64,000 nucleotides of DNA from Chitinophaga solisilvae (GTDB lineage Bacteria; Bacteroidota; Bacteroidia; Chitinophagales; Chitinophagaceae): positions 211,019 through 275,018 of the forward strand of contig NZ_JAABOK010000010.1 in the NCBI RefSeq assembly GCF_009928525.1. The letters are read 5' to 3'. Numbering within the stretch: the first letter of the stretch is position 1; each line of letters begins with the position of its first letter. This document shows, piece after piece, positions 42,988 through 52,369 of this stretch. The notes beneath the pieces were generated by a model, which saw nothing but the letters and a program-made list of their open reading frames with translations, did not search any database and was not told the origin of the DNA. Made by a program: the position numbers and the translations under genes.

Positions 42988-45900
42988 TTAGAAATTGACA
43001 TTCAATCCAACGGTATAGTTGGCGAGGATAGGATAGTAGGAGCCGCCGGTATTGATTTCCGGATCCCAGCCGCGGCGGTATTTACTCCACGTCCGTAGAT
43101 TTTCTGCGCTCAGACTCAGCCGCAGTCCTTCTATACGGGCTTTCTGCAACATACTTCTGGGAAAGCTGTATCCCAGCTGTATGCTCTTCAGCCGCAGGTA
43201 AGAACCGTTCAGTATCCAGTACGAAGAGGGCTGCGTATTGGCAGTACCCTGGTTGGAGATGACTTCCAGGCGGGGATATTGCGCGTCGCGTCGCGGATTG
43301 TCTGCAGACCATCTTTCTTCCATCTGCCAGCGTTGTACATTGCCATTCTGGTAGAACGCCCATCCGGCGTAGTTATTCAGCATACCCTTCACGCCTGCAA
43401 TCCCCTGCAAAAGTATGTTCAGATCAAAACCTTTGTAGCTGCCGCCCAGGTTAATGCCATAAGTGTATTTCGGAATGGTGGAACCCAGCACTTTGCGGTC
43501 GTATTGCGGCGTCACTTTACCATCCGGCTTGCCATCAGGACCGCTGATATCTTTATAGCGGATATCGCCGGGCTGCGGGTTCGGACTGATGGCGCTCATA
43601 TCGTTTGATGCCTTCCAGGCGGCTATATCGGCGGCATCTGTGAAAAGTCCGTCTGCTTCATAACCATAGTACACGTTCATCGGATACCCGATGAAAAGCG
43701 TGCTGCCGTTACCGATGAGGCCATTAGGCTGATTAATGTTACCGACGCCGAGGTCCAGCACCTGGTTGTTGGTAATGGTTAAATTACCGCCGATGTTATA
43801 GCTGAACCTGCCGATATTATTACGGTAGCTGGCAGTGAATTCCCAGCCGGTATTTTTCAGCTTACCTGAATTCTGCTGCCCGACACTGGCGCCCAGCACC
43901 CAGGAAACGCTGCTGGAGGGACTTACCAGGATATCATATGTGTAGCGGTCGAAATAGGCGATGCTAATGTTCAGTTTCTGGCGGAAGAAAGAGGCATCAA
44001 TACCCACATCTTTGGTACGCGTAGATTCCCAGTGAATAGTGGAATCTGCAATGGTCGTTCTGGCCGCACCGGGGCTGACAACACTCCCGAACGGATAGTT
44101 ATAGCCGGTGAATAATAAGTTCTGATAAGGATAATCGCCGATGTTCTGGTTGCCCAGCGTACCATAGGAAGCGCGCAGCTTCAGTTCATCCAGCCAGCGG
44201 ATATTGTTTTTTACAAAAGATTCTTCTGAGATGCGCCACCCGATTGCCATTGAAGGGAAGAATGCGTATTTGTCGCTTTTAGGAAAACGGGAAGAACCAT
44301 CATAGCGTAAGTTGGTTTCGAAGAGATATTTTTTGTTGTAGTTATATTGGATACGCCCGAATACGGAGTTCAGGGCCGATTCGTTGGCATAGCTGTTATT
44401 GGTTTGGGTAGAAGGATCTCCGAGTCCCAGCTCGGTAAGGTCGTTGCTCGGAAGACCTGTTCTGGCTGCGTTTAATCCTTCATGATAATAACTTTCAAAA
44501 GAATAACCTGCCAGCACGCCCACTTCATGTTTCCGGAATTGTTTTTTGTATTCGGCCAGTGCCTGAACGGTTTTATATTGTATCAGTGAGTCTGCCTGCG
44601 AAAGGCTGGACGGTCCCAGGAAGATGTTGGCATTGATACGCTGGGTAGCCAGGAATGTTTTGCCTTGCAGCTGCATTTGCGTACAACCGCCGATTACAGA
44701 CAGTTTGAGCGAAGGTATCACAGACCAGTCCAGCCGCATGTTGCCATTCAGATCCAGGCTCCTGTTTTTGTAGAAGGAGGCACTTTCCAGCCAGGCCACG
44801 GGATTGCCTTTGTTCACATTGCCCGCTCCCCAGTCGCCGTTGCTCATCCGGATAGGATAGTTAGGTGTGGTTCGTACCGCTGCGGAAATAATATCCTGCA
44901 TACCGGTAGCGTCCAGCGTAGCGGGAGTAGCTGGCTGCCGTATGTTGGACTGGGTGACAGCCAGTCGGGTAGTGAGTTTCAGCGTATTGCTGATGTTGGT
45001 GCCGAGGTTTAAACGCACATTGTAGCGTTTGTAGTTGTTGCCGGTAACCAGGCCGTCCTGGTTCAGCATACCGGCGGAGATGAGATACTGCGTTTTGTCG
45101 TTACCGTTAGACAGGGAGATGTTATGTCCTGTCTGGATGAAATTTTTCCGGAAGGTAGCGCTGATGTAGTCGGCATCGGGGAAATTGTCAGGATCACTGC
45201 CATCCGCAAATTTCCGGATCTGTTCAGCGGTATATGATCCCGGCTGTGCTTCATTCATCAGGGTAGCGTATTCCTGTGCATTCACGAAAGCCGGGGTAGA
45301 AGTAATTTTCTGCAGCCCTGCATACCCGTTGTAGCTGAGCCGGAGTTTGCCGGCAGCGCCGGTTTTGGTGGTTACGAGGATAACGCCGTTGGCCGCGCGG
45401 GCGCCGTAAATGGCGGCAGAGGAAGCATCTTTTAACACGGAGATGCTTTCCACATCATTGGGATCTATATCATTGAAGGTACTGGTGGGGATACCATCCA
45501 CCAGAATCAGGGCACTGGGGGTAGCGCCGAAAGAGCCGACTCCCCTGATCTGGATGGTGTTATTAACGCCGGGCTGGCCGGAACGTTGTATGACGGTAAC
45601 GCCGGGCATCTGGCCGGTAAGTGCCTGCGAGAGCTGCGGCACCGGACGGTTATTGATGGCTTTGCTGCCCAGCTGCGATACAGCGCCGATCACCTGCGAT
45701 TTATGCTGGGTGCCATAGGCTACTACTACCACTTCATCCCTTTTGATGCTTTGCCTGCTTAATATGATGTTGATGGAAGAAAGGCCATTGACGGACATTT
45801 CCCGGGTTTCATAGCCTACGAAGGAAATTTCCAGGAGCGCATTTTCCGGTACCTGGAGGGTGAACCGGCCTTCCGCATCGGTAGAAGTGCCTCTGGCAGT

Positions 45901-46383
45901 GCCTTTTACACGTACGGTAGCGCCAGGCAGCGGCGTGCCGTCTTCGTCTTTTACCACGCCCTTCAGTTCGGCCGCCGCTACCACCGCCTTTACAGGCACG
46001 GAGGGCAGCGCCGGTAAAGGCGTGCCGCTTCTCACCACCACCACTTTATCTACGATGCTGAAGGTAAGGTTCCTGGCAGACAGGCATTGCGCCAGCACCT
46101 CCCGGATATCTGCCCGGACTACATGCAATGTTACCGGAGCAGCAGATTTCAGCAGTTTCTCCTTGTAGAAAAACTGGTATCCGCTCTGCTTCTCTATCTC
46201 TTTAAAAACAATTTTCAGATTTACCTGGCGGAGAGATAAACTGATCTGTTGTGAATAGCTGCGGGCACTGATCTGTAAACACAGGGCCAATAGTAATAAT
46301 GCCGTAAGCTTCATGGCCACTAAGATTTTGGTGATGCCTGCCCTTTTCCGGAGGGCATACGGAAACTTCGCTCCTAAAAGCAT
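42988..46383 (-). CDS. SusC/RagA-family TonB-dependent receptor with STN domain
   Basis: 1131 residues from ATG 46383, which gives the usual long signal (MKLTALLLLALCLQISARSYSQ follows about 20 residues later); 46467 is an earlier in-frame codon but reads as an unlikely extension. STN secretin/TonB domain (LKIVFKEIEKQSGYQFFYKE), carboxypeptidase-regulatory-like domain (GVVKDEDGTPLPGATVRVKGTARG), plug with the SusC signature, then the 22-strand barrel ending NYTVGLNVNF. The STN domain connects it to FecR-sigma signalling encoded just upstream. It imports a large, probably sulfated sugar. Confidence 0.95.
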   Translation of the reverse strand: MLLGAKFPYALRKRAGITKILVAMKLTALLLLALCLQISARSYSQQISLSLRQVNLKIVFKEIEKQSGYQFFYKEKLLKSAAPVTLHVVRADIREVLAQCLSARNLTFSIVDKVVVVRSGTPLPALPSVPVKAVVAAAELKGVVKDEDGTPLPGATVRVKGTARGTSTDAEGRFTLQVPENALLEISFVGYETREMSVNGLSSINIILSRQSIKRDEVVVVAYGTQHKSQVIGAVSQLGSKAINNRPVPQLSQALTGQMPGVTVIQRSGQPGVNNTIQIRGVGSFGATPSALILVDGIPTSTFNDIDPNDVESISVLKDASSAAIYGARAANGVILVTTKTGAAGKLRLSYNGYAGLQKITSTPAFVNAQEYATLMNEAQPGSYTAEQIRKFADGSDPDNFPDADYISATFRKNFIQTGHNISLSNGNDKTQYLISAGMLNQDGLVTGNNYKRYNVRLNLGTNISNTLKLTTRLAVTQSNIRQPATPATLDATGMQDIISAAVRTTPNYPIRMSNGDWGAGNVNKGNPVAWLESASFYKNRSLDLNGNMRLDWSVIPSLKLSVIGGCTQMQLQGKTFLATQRINANIFLGPSSLSQADSLIQYKTVQALAEYKKQFRKHEVGVLAGYSFESYYHEGLNAARTGLPSNDLTELGLGDPSTQTNNSYANESALNSVFGRIQYNYNKKYLFETNLRYDGSSRFPKSDKYAFFPSMAIGWRISEESFVKNNIRWLDELKLRASYGTLGNQNIGDYPYQNLLFTGYNYPFGSVVSPGAARTTIADSTIHWESTRTKDVGIDASFFRQKLNISIAYFDRYTYDILVSPSSSVSWVLGASVGQQNSGKLKNTGWEFTASYRNNIGRFSYNIGGNLTITNNQVLDLGVGNINQPNGLIGNGSTLFIGYPMNVYYGYEADGLFTDAADIAAWKASNDMSAISPNPQPGDIRYKDISGPDGKPDGKVTPQYDRKVLGSTIPKYTYGINLGGSYKGFDLNILLQGIAGVKGMLNNYAGWAFYQNGNVQRWQMEERWSADNPRRDAQYPRLEVISNQGTANTQPSSYWILNGSYLRLKSIQLGYSFPRSMLQKARIEGLRLSLSAENLRTWSKYRRGWDPEINTGGSYYPILANYTVGLNVNF

Positions 46384-46490
46384 AAATTTGTGTGGTTTGG
46401 GTGAGAAAATTGAGATGACCGTCTTGTATTTCCACTGACCTGAATCCTGCCGGCGGTGCTGGAACACTGCCGGTTTTTTCTTTGTCAGCC

Positions 46491-47630
46491 TCAGGGCATA
46501 ACAGTTACCTGTCTGCCGTTTATTTTAAAATGTATATCATTCAGCGATAGTATCTGCAGTACTTTTGACAATGGCAGATCACGGGAGATCCTGCCGGAAA
46601 ATCCATCTTCGGTAATGTTGCCTTCAAAGCGTACTTCCACATCATACCACCTGGCGATCTGTTTCATCAGCACGTGAATGCTGACATCTTCAAACCAGAA
46701 ATACCCGTTTTTCCAGGCGATGGCCTGTTCCGTATCTTCATACGTGATGGCTATGTTGTCTGCGCTGCCGGTTCTGGCCTGCTGACCGGGTCTGAGCAGG
46801 TGATTGTTTATTTTCACACAGCCGCTCACCAGCGTGGTAGCGGTATAATCCTCGTCGTTATAGGCATGAACGTTAAACGATGTACCCAGTACGGTAATCT
46901 CGTGATGACCTGCCAGCTGCACCCGGAAGGGCCGGCCGGCATCCCGGGCAACTTCAAAGTAGGCTTCGCCGCTGACTTCCACCGCACGCTCTTTGCCTGT
47001 AAAAGCAGCCGGAAAGCGGAGGGATGTTGCCGCGTTGAGCCATACGCGTGTACCGTCGGACAGTACCAGGCTGTAATGGTTACCACGGCCGGTAGAGATG
47101 GTATTCCAGGTAACGTCGCCGTTACCATGACCGGTGTACACCAGTTGTTTATTCACCATCCTGACAGCTGCATTGCCCTGCTGGCGCATCAATCCGTTGG
47201 AGGCGGTATCCAGGGCAATCACGGAGGCGTCGCCGAGTGTGAGGGTAGCGTGTTCTTTTCCCGGCGCCATATCAGCTGCAATTACCTGCACAGGCGCTGT
47301 AACGCTCTGCTGGCGGTTATGCAGCCACAGGTACGCAGCGCCCAGGAGTAGCCCGCTTACGGCCGCGGCCATGGCATAGGGCCGCCAGTAGCGCCGTTGT
47401 ACAGGCGCCGGCTCGCTTCGCAGGATTTGCTGTAAAATATTATCCGCATCATTCCGGGCAATGACATCATCGGTGTCAGCAAGTTTTTCGCCGTTCTGCA
47501 TGATGAGCATTTCCAGCGTTTCGGGTGGAGCATGCTCCAGCAGGGCCATCAGCTCTGCTATCTGCGCCGGTGTGGCGGTTCGGTTATAGTAGAGGGCAAA
47601 AAGCTCCTCCAGCCTGGTCTGGTTCATCAT
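46491..47630 (-). CDS. FecR-family anti-sigma factor
   Basis: 379 residues. N-terminal cytoplasmic anti-sigma part with LFALYYNRTATPAQIAELMALL, a single TM helix near 85-105 (AMAAAVSGLLLGAAYLWLH), then a periplasmic FecR domain (ISTGRGNHYSLVLSDGTRVWLNAATSL cut at motif, VSGEAYFEVA) and a C-terminal STN-binding DUF4974-like domain (WKNGYFWFEDVSIHVLMKQIARWYDV). It passes the signal from SusC to the sigma factor. It lies 67 bases behind the sigma gene. Confidence 0.92.
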   Translation of the reverse strand: MMNQTRLEELFALYYNRTATPAQIAELMALLEHAPPETLEMLIMQNGEKLADTDDVIARNDADNILQQILRSEPAPVQRRYWRPYAMAAAVSGLLLGAAYLWLHNRQQSVTAPVQVIAADMAPGKEHATLTLGDASVIALDTASNGLMRQQGNAAVRMVNKQLVYTGHGNGDVTWNTISTGRGNHYSLVLSDGTRVWLNAATSLRFPAAFTGKERAVEVSGEAYFEVARDAGRPFRVQLAGHHEITVLGTSFNVHAYNDEDYTATTLVSGCVKINNHLLRPGQQARTGSADNIAITYEDTEQAIAWKNGYFWFEDVSIHVLMKQIARWYDVEVRFEGNITEDGFSGRISRDLPLSKVLQILSLNDIHFKINGRQVTVMP

Positions 47631-47696
47631 AACAGTGGTTGCTCATGATGATAGACAGTCAGCCGATACAAAAAGGGGGAGGGGGCTGAAAAAAAA

Positions 47697-48278
47697 TTAT
47701 TGCAACATACAGATAGCCGCTGTAGTTATGGCCAGCTGCAGTCTGACGTGTCTGGAAATAGCTCTGACAGCGGATTCCAGGTGCGACTTGACTGTTTCAC
47801 GGCCAATGCCCAGGTGAGCGGCGATTTCCTGGTAGGTCATCCGCTGGTGACGATGCAGCAGCCAGATTTCTTTCTGCCGTGGCGATAGTTTATCAATGGC
47901 ATCATCTATCAGCGAGTACATACTGGCCGAAGGATCCGGCTGATCTGCCACCATCGTATGTTCTCTGGCCCATTGCTCCCATTGGCGGTACTCGCGTACT
48001 TTTTTCTGCAACGCGTTGAGCGCATGATTTTTCGACATCGTCAAAAGATAGGCGCGGATATGCGTTATTCCCGTCAGCGTGGCGCGGTTATGCCAGATCT
48101 TCAGGAACACATCCTGTACTACCTCTTCTGCCAGCTGCCTGGAAGCGGTGATACGAAAAATATGCGTGGCCAGGAAAGGATGCCACTGGTCAAATAATGC
48201 TGTAAAGGCCTGTTCATCTCCAAGGGCTACCCTTGAAAGCAGGATGGCTGACTCGTTTTCTCTCACATGATTGTTCAC
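47697..48278 (-). CDS. ECF-type RNA polymerase sigma factor
   Basis: 193 residues, GTG start. Sigma70 region 2 (AFTALFDQWHPFLATHIFRITASRQLAEEVVQDVFLKIW is split here at motif level: FTALFDQWHPFLATHIF, EEVVQDVFLKIW) and region 4 (LSPRQKEIWLLHRHQRMTYQEIAAHLGIGRETVK). The final 15 residues are hydrophobic (LQLAITTAAICMLQ), which could tether it to the membrane. It starts the sigma/FecR/SusC/SusD/sulfatase locus and is divergent from gapA. Its target is presumably the susC promoter. Confidence 0.93.
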   Translation of the reverse strand: MNNHVRENESAILLSRVALGDEQAFTALFDQWHPFLATHIFRITASRQLAEEVVQDVFLKIWHNRATLTGITHIRAYLLTMSKNHALNALQKKVREYRQWEQWAREHTMVADQPDPSASMYSLIDDAIDKLSPRQKEIWLLHRHQRMTYQEIAAHLGIGRETVKSHLESAVRAISRHVRLQLAITTAAICMLQ

Positions 48279-48581
48279 TGCCTGCGATGATTGGTTGAAA
48301 TATGTATTAATTGCTATCGTCCTGCTGCTGTATTTACATATTGTCCGCTATTGGTGGCGGCGGAGTTGCCTGCTTACAAAGATGTGGAAAAATCCAGAAA
48401 ATACAAGCAGAAAATAAGAAAGGATCATCACTGCAGGAAGATGATATGGAAAGAAATACAGGACCAGACAATTCCCACATCCGGAAAGTAAAGCTGAAAT
48501 CCTTTGTCAGCAATACATTGCACCGGTCTTTTGTTATTTTCCGCGTTATCAGATAACTTTACCCGCTATAATAACATCAAC
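48279..48581. other. Divergent promoter region, sigma gene and gapA
   Basis: About 300 bases. It holds the gapA promoter; open frames here (for example from 48291 and 48311) have no protein-like features. No clear -7 box for the sigma gene was found. Confidence 0.5.
48530..48561 (+). promoter_or_regulatory. Promoter of the GAPDH gene
   Basis: TTTG (48530-48533) and TAACTTTA (48554-48561) are 20 bases apart, the normal spacing of -33 and -7 elements. The leader before ATG 48582 is then very short. Confidence 0.6.
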
Positions 48582-49583
48582 ATGAGGATAGCTATTAATG
48601 GTTTCGGGCGTATCGGCAGGATTTGTTTACGCATGTTACTGGAAAGAAAGGGCATAGAAGTAGTTGCCATCAATGATCTGGCAGATACTCCGACCCTGGC
48701 GCATCTGTATACCTATGATTCCGTGCATGGGCCGTTTAAAGGAGAGGTAGAAGCGACCAGCGACTCCCTGGTCATTGACGGGAAACCCATCCGTATTTTC
48801 TCTGAACGTGATCCGTTGAAGCTGCCCTGGGCAGCACTGCATATAGACCTGGTGATAGAATCTACCGGGAAGTTTACTACCAGGGCCGCCGCAGAGCTGC
48901 ACCTGCAGGCCGGCGCGAAGCAGGTAATCGTATCTGCCCCCTCGCCGGATAAAGATATTCCTACGGTTGTATTAGGGGTCAACGATCATGTCATCGATCT
49001 CACCTCACCGGTATTATCCAATGCCTCCTGCACCACCAACAACGTGGCGCCGATGGTGAAAGTGCTGGACGACAACTGGGGAATTGTAGATGGATACATA
49101 ACTACCGTACACTCTATGACAGGAGATCAGAACCTGCATGATGCCCCGCACCGGGATCTGCGCAGAGCGCGTGCAGCATCGGCTTCCATCATCCCTACTT
49201 CTACAGGGGCTGCAAAAGCCATCACCTCCATATTCCCTCACCTGGAAGGCAGAATGGGCGGCGCCGGTATCCGCGTACCGGTATTAAACGGCTCACTCAC
49301 CGATTTTACCTGCATCCTCAAAACGCAGCCTAAAGACGTGCGTGAAATCAACGCAAAGTTTAAAGAAGCCGCCGCCACCTCCATGAAGGGTGTATTGAAA
49401 TATACCGAACACCCCATCGTTTCAATAGATATTGTTGATAATCCCTATTCCTGCACCTTCGATGCCTTACTCACCTCTATTGTAGGCGACCTCGTAAAAG
49501 TAGTAGGATGGTATGATAATGAGTTCGGGTATTCTAACAGGCTGGCGGATCTGGTGGTGAGAATCGGGGAACTTGGGAAATAA
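48582..49583 (+). CDS. gapA: Glyceraldehyde-3-phosphate dehydrogenase (type I)
   Basis: 333 residues from ATG 48582, exactly family length (an upstream ATG at 48504 lies before the promoter and is rejected). NAD site INGFGRIGRICLRML; catalytic block SNASCTTNNVAPMVKVL with the active Cys near 149; GAAKAITSIFPHLEGR and RVPVLNGSLTDFT; WYDNEFGYSNRL at the end. It catalyses the NAD-linked oxidation of glyceraldehyde-3-phosphate in glycolysis. Its TAA stop (49581-49583) is the start of inverted repeat C. Confidence 0.96.
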   Translation: MRIAINGFGRIGRICLRMLLERKGIEVVAINDLADTPTLAHLYTYDSVHGPFKGEVEATSDSLVIDGKPIRIFSERDPLKLPWAALHIDLVIESTGKFTTRAAAELHLQAGAKQVIVSAPSPDKDIPTVVLGVNDHVIDLTSPVLSNASCTTNNVAPMVKVLDDNWGIVDGYITTVHSMTGDQNLHDAPHRDLRRARAASASIIPTSTGAAKAITSIFPHLEGRMGGAGIRVPVLNGSLTDFTCILKTQPKDVREINAKFKEAAATSMKGVLKYTEHPIVSIDIVDNPYSCTFDALLTSIVGDLVKVVGWYDNEFGYSNRLADLVVRIGELGK

Positions 49584-49703
49584 TTACGAATTGCGAATTA
49601 CGAATTACGAATGAGACACGAAGATTTAAGCGAAAAAGTAAATTCTTTATCCGCTTAAATCTTCGTGTCTCATTCGTAATTCGTAATTCGCAATTCGTAA
49701 TTA
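49581..49703. repeat. Inverted repeat C, perfect 52-base arms
   Basis: Arms 49581-49632 and 49652-49703 are 52 bases and match without error; loop is 19 bases (49633-49651) reading AAAAAGTAAATTCTTTATC. Each arm begins TAATTACGAATTGCGAATT and ends with CGAAGATTTAAGCG. The first three bases are the gapA stop codon. Confidence 0.92.
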
Positions 49704-49714
49704 AATTTAAGATT

Positions 49715-50203
49715 TTAAATTTTCCAATCCGGCCTCACAAAATGACACGTATACCCATACGGATGTTTCTGTAAATAATCCTGGTGTTCTTCTTCTGCAT
49801 CCCAGAAATCTCCGGCAGGCAATACTTCTGTAACAATTTTGCCGGGCCATTTGCCGGAGGCATTGAGTGCTGCTATCAGTTCGGTGGCAGTATCACGTTG
49901 CCGGTCGTCCAGATAAAAAATGGCGGAACGGTAGGAGGTGCCAATGTCATTACCCTGCCGGTTACGCGTGGTAGGATCATGTATCTGGAAGAAAAATTCC
50001 AGCAGCGTGCGGTAAGATAATACCGTGGGATCAAAGGTAACTGCTATGCCTTCTGCATGCGATCCATGATTCCTGTAGGTGGCATGTGGTACATCGCCAC
50101 CAGTATATCCAACAACGGTGGAGGTAACGCCGGGCAGCTGCCGGATTAATTCTTCCACGCCCCAAAAGCAGCCGCCGGCAAGAATGGCTTTTTCTGCAGT
50201 CAT
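49715..50203 (-). CDS. msrA: Cytoplasmic peptide-methionine (S)-S-oxide reductase MsrA
   Basis: 162 residues, no signal peptide. GGCFWGVEEL (catalytic Cys12), VVGYTGGDVPHATYR, HAEGIAVTFDP, DPTTRNRQGNDIGTSYRS, EEEHQDYL are the MsrA blocks. The resolving Cys would be the one near the end (YTCHFVRPD). It repairs oxidised methionine in cytoplasmic proteins. The exported paralogue at 14851 has a GCFWC site, so the two probably use different reductants. Convergent with gapA, separated by repeat C. Confidence 0.94.
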   Translation of the reverse strand: MTAEKAILAGGCFWGVEELIRQLPGVTSTVVGYTGGDVPHATYRNHGSHAEGIAVTFDPTVLSYRTLLEFFFQIHDPTTRNRQGNDIGTSYRSAIFYLDDRQRDTATELIAALNASGKWPGKIVTEVLPAGDFWDAEEEHQDYLQKHPYGYTCHFVRPDWKI

Positions 50204-50354
50204 ATATCAGGTGTTTTTATGAAATGAAGTTATAGCATTGCGCTGAATTAATCAATCTGTTGTATTGATTTCAGCCATCAGCTACTATCTGATCTGCCGG
50301 GGAATACCTGCTTTTTCTTTCGTTTTCTTACAAGGCCGGCTGGTATGACAGCTT

Positions 50355-50362
50355 TAATTTTG
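50355..50362 (+). promoter_or_regulatory. -7 box (TAATTTTG) of the SRPBCC gene
   Basis: TAATTTTG fits TAnnTTTG about 40 bases before ATG 50404. A TTT-rich stretch near 50320-50330 may serve as the upstream element. Confidence 0.5.
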
Positions 50363-50403
50363 AGTCAGTAAAAATATTAAATCATCGTCTAACCGGTACT
50401 TGT

Positions 50404-50937
50404 ATGAAAAAGCTGTTTTATTCCATCATTATCCTGCTGGCGGCAGTGGCTGTAGTTATAGGCGGCCTGGAGCTGTTCAGTCATTACACCCCATCCACCA
50501 GCATCCATAAAGATGCGCCGGTACAAACCAGGAAATCTATTGTTATCCATGCAACTCCGGAAAAGGTATGGACACTGCTGAGCAACGTTAACCACTGGAG
50601 CAGCTGGCAAACTGATATCCGGCATCCGAGGCTGAACGGACAGTTTGTGCCTGGTAATTCCTTTACCTGGGAAAGCGGAGGATTAAATATCCGTTCAGAT
50701 ATACATACGGCAACGCCTTATTCCAATATCGGGTGGTCCGGTCCGGCTTTCGGTGCATTCGCTATCCACCTGTGGACATTCACCGCCCTGCCAGATGGAT
50801 ATACCAGGGTAGATGTGGAAGAAAGTATGGAAGGATGGCTGGTAAAACTAATGGCACATAAATTTCAGCAGGGCCTGGACGACTCCCTGGATAAATGGCT
50901 GGCAGCGCTGAAAACCACTGCAGAGCAAGGAAAGTAA
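50404..50937 (+). CDS. SRPBCC-domain protein (polyketide cyclase/dehydrase-like)
   Basis: 177 residues. A TM segment at 5-25 (LFYSIIILLAAVAVVIGGLELF) acts as signal anchor. The rest is one START-type fold, with KSIVIHATPEKVWTLLSNVNHWSSWQ, GNSFTWESGG and DGYTRVDVEESMEGW. SRPBCC domains hold hydrophobic ligands in a deep pocket; the ligand is unknown. Convergent with the YcaQ-like gene, 20 bases away. Confidence 0.85.
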   Translation: MKKLFYSIIILLAAVAVVIGGLELFSHYTPSTSIHKDAPVQTRKSIVIHATPEKVWTLLSNVNHWSSWQTDIRHPRLNGQFVPGNSFTWESGGLNIRSDIHTATPYSNIGWSGPAFGAFAIHLWTFTALPDGYTRVDVEESMEGWLVKLMAHKFQQGLDDSLDKWLAALKTTAEQGK

Positions 50938-50957
50938 ATTTTATTTTAACATGCACC

Positions 50958-52154
50958 TCAGAGGTTTTCCTTTATCGCTTTCAGGTATTTTTTGTTGTTT
51001 GATTTTGTAATGACGATACTCCTGCACTTGTTGAATGCTGCAAAATTTTTAAGCGCATCAATAACTTTGTCAAGCATCGGCTGACTCAGGGTCAGTGATT
51101 CAAAATGAAGATTGTGTACCGTTAAGATGCCTTTTTTTCTTTCTGCCTTGGCATCCATTCTGGCAACGAAGGTATCGCCGATCAGTATGGGGAGGCAAAA
51201 ATATCCGTACTTACGTTTAGGCGCCGGAACAAAACATTCGATCTGATAATCAAAATCGAAGAAATCCTTTAACCGGTGCCGGAATACATTCAGTATATCG
51301 AAAGGAGAGAGAATGAAGGCATCGCCGCTCAGTGTAATCTTTTTGTTTTTATAGGCAGGCAGCATAAATAGCGGCCCGGTGTTCAGCCCTTCTATCGCCA
51401 CGCTGCAGACTTCTCCGGCTTTCACCATCTTTTCCAGGGTTGCTTTTACAAGGTGATCTTTGGCGTAATGGGCGCGCCAGGTGATATCTTTTGTATACGC
51501 AATGCCCAGCGATTTTAATGAGCGAAGAATAACATGCCGCGCAAATTCTTCCGGTGAAGGCAGGGTAGTATCAATATCCGTAGGAATTAGATTGATGGGA
51601 AGGTCATACACTTTCTGGAATTTTTTATCCCGTGTAGACATTAGTCTGCCATCGTAGTAGAGCCGTTCCAGCGCTACCTTCGCCGGCCGCCAGTCCCACC
51701 AGCCGGAGCTGGTTCCCGGCCGGTCGTTTTCAAAATCCTTTACCATCAGTGGCCCTTCGCGCGCAATACGATCCAATACCTTGTCCATGAGACTGATTTC
51801 CTGCGGTGTCTGGGATGGTCTGCGTTGCAGGAATCCTTCCTTCACCGGCAGTGAAAAACGGAATTCTTCCATCGGAATATATCCTGCGGCAAAGGTGAAG
51901 AATTCAAAAATACGTCCGTCTGCCTGCAGTTCATCCACCCACTCCATTTTGTAATCAGGTATACGTGCAGCCATGGAATGATGATGTGCGCGCTCCACTA
52001 CATAATTCGTATCTATCTGAACAAATCCCAGGTGATCTATCAGTTTGAAAACGGCTTCTATGCCTTTGCCAAACTGGGCCGGACGTGCCAGCCCTGCTGC
52101 ATGGAGCACAATTTTTCTGGCTTGTGTACTGGAGAGATGATACTGCTGCGTCAT
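50958..52154 (-). CDS. Winged-helix DNA glycosylase, YcaQ/AlkX family
   Basis: 398 residues, the family length. Starts with STQARKIVLHAAGLAR, then the catalytic motif GFVQIDTNYVVERAHHH near residue 44, where QID corresponds to the QxD pair of interstrand-crosslink glycosylases such as E. coli YcaQ. Tandem winged helices follow, and the end carries ALKNFAAFNKCRSIVITKSN. It removes alkylated or cross-linked purines. Encoded alone on the minus strand. Family assignment is clear; the exact lesion is not. Confidence 0.85.
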   Translation of the reverse strand: MTQQYHLSSTQARKIVLHAAGLARPAQFGKGIEAVFKLIDHLGFVQIDTNYVVERAHHHSMAARIPDYKMEWVDELQADGRIFEFFTFAAGYIPMEEFRFSLPVKEGFLQRRPSQTPQEISLMDKVLDRIAREGPLMVKDFENDRPGTSSGWWDWRPAKVALERLYYDGRLMSTRDKKFQKVYDLPINLIPTDIDTTLPSPEEFARHVILRSLKSLGIAYTKDITWRAHYAKDHLVKATLEKMVKAGEVCSVAIEGLNTGPLFMLPAYKNKKITLSGDAFILSPFDILNVFRHRLKDFFDFDYQIECFVPAPKRKYGYFCLPILIGDTFVARMDAKAERKKGILTVHNLHFESLTLSQPMLDKVIDALKNFAAFNKCRSIVITKSNNKKYLKAIKENL

Positions 52155-52252
52155 GTAAGTAAATTAAGAAAATATTTGAAGAGTAGCAGTTGTTGATGCC
52201 GGAAAAATTGTATTGCATCCACAGGCTGTAAAACGATAGCATTCCTCCTGTA

Positions 52253-52260
52253 TATATTTG
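52253..52260 (+). promoter_or_regulatory. -7 box (TATATTTG) of the HEIGH protease gene
   Basis: TATATTTG fits TAnnTTTG, with the palindrome TCCGGTCACCGGA right at the expected start of transcription (52261-52273). The leader would be about 100 bases. Confidence 0.5.
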
Positions 52261-52369
52261 TCCGGTCACCGGATGTAACAGTTGATCTTAACCCTCCCCG
52301 CTGTTTCCTGTCTCCGAAAGCCTGGCTTTATCTGTTATTCTTTCATGTAGCTAAAATAATCTGTCAGCT

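Noticed and set aside
48291..48556. Short open frames before gapA
   Set aside because: They lie in the divergent promoter region and end at or run through the gapA promoter; no homology signal.
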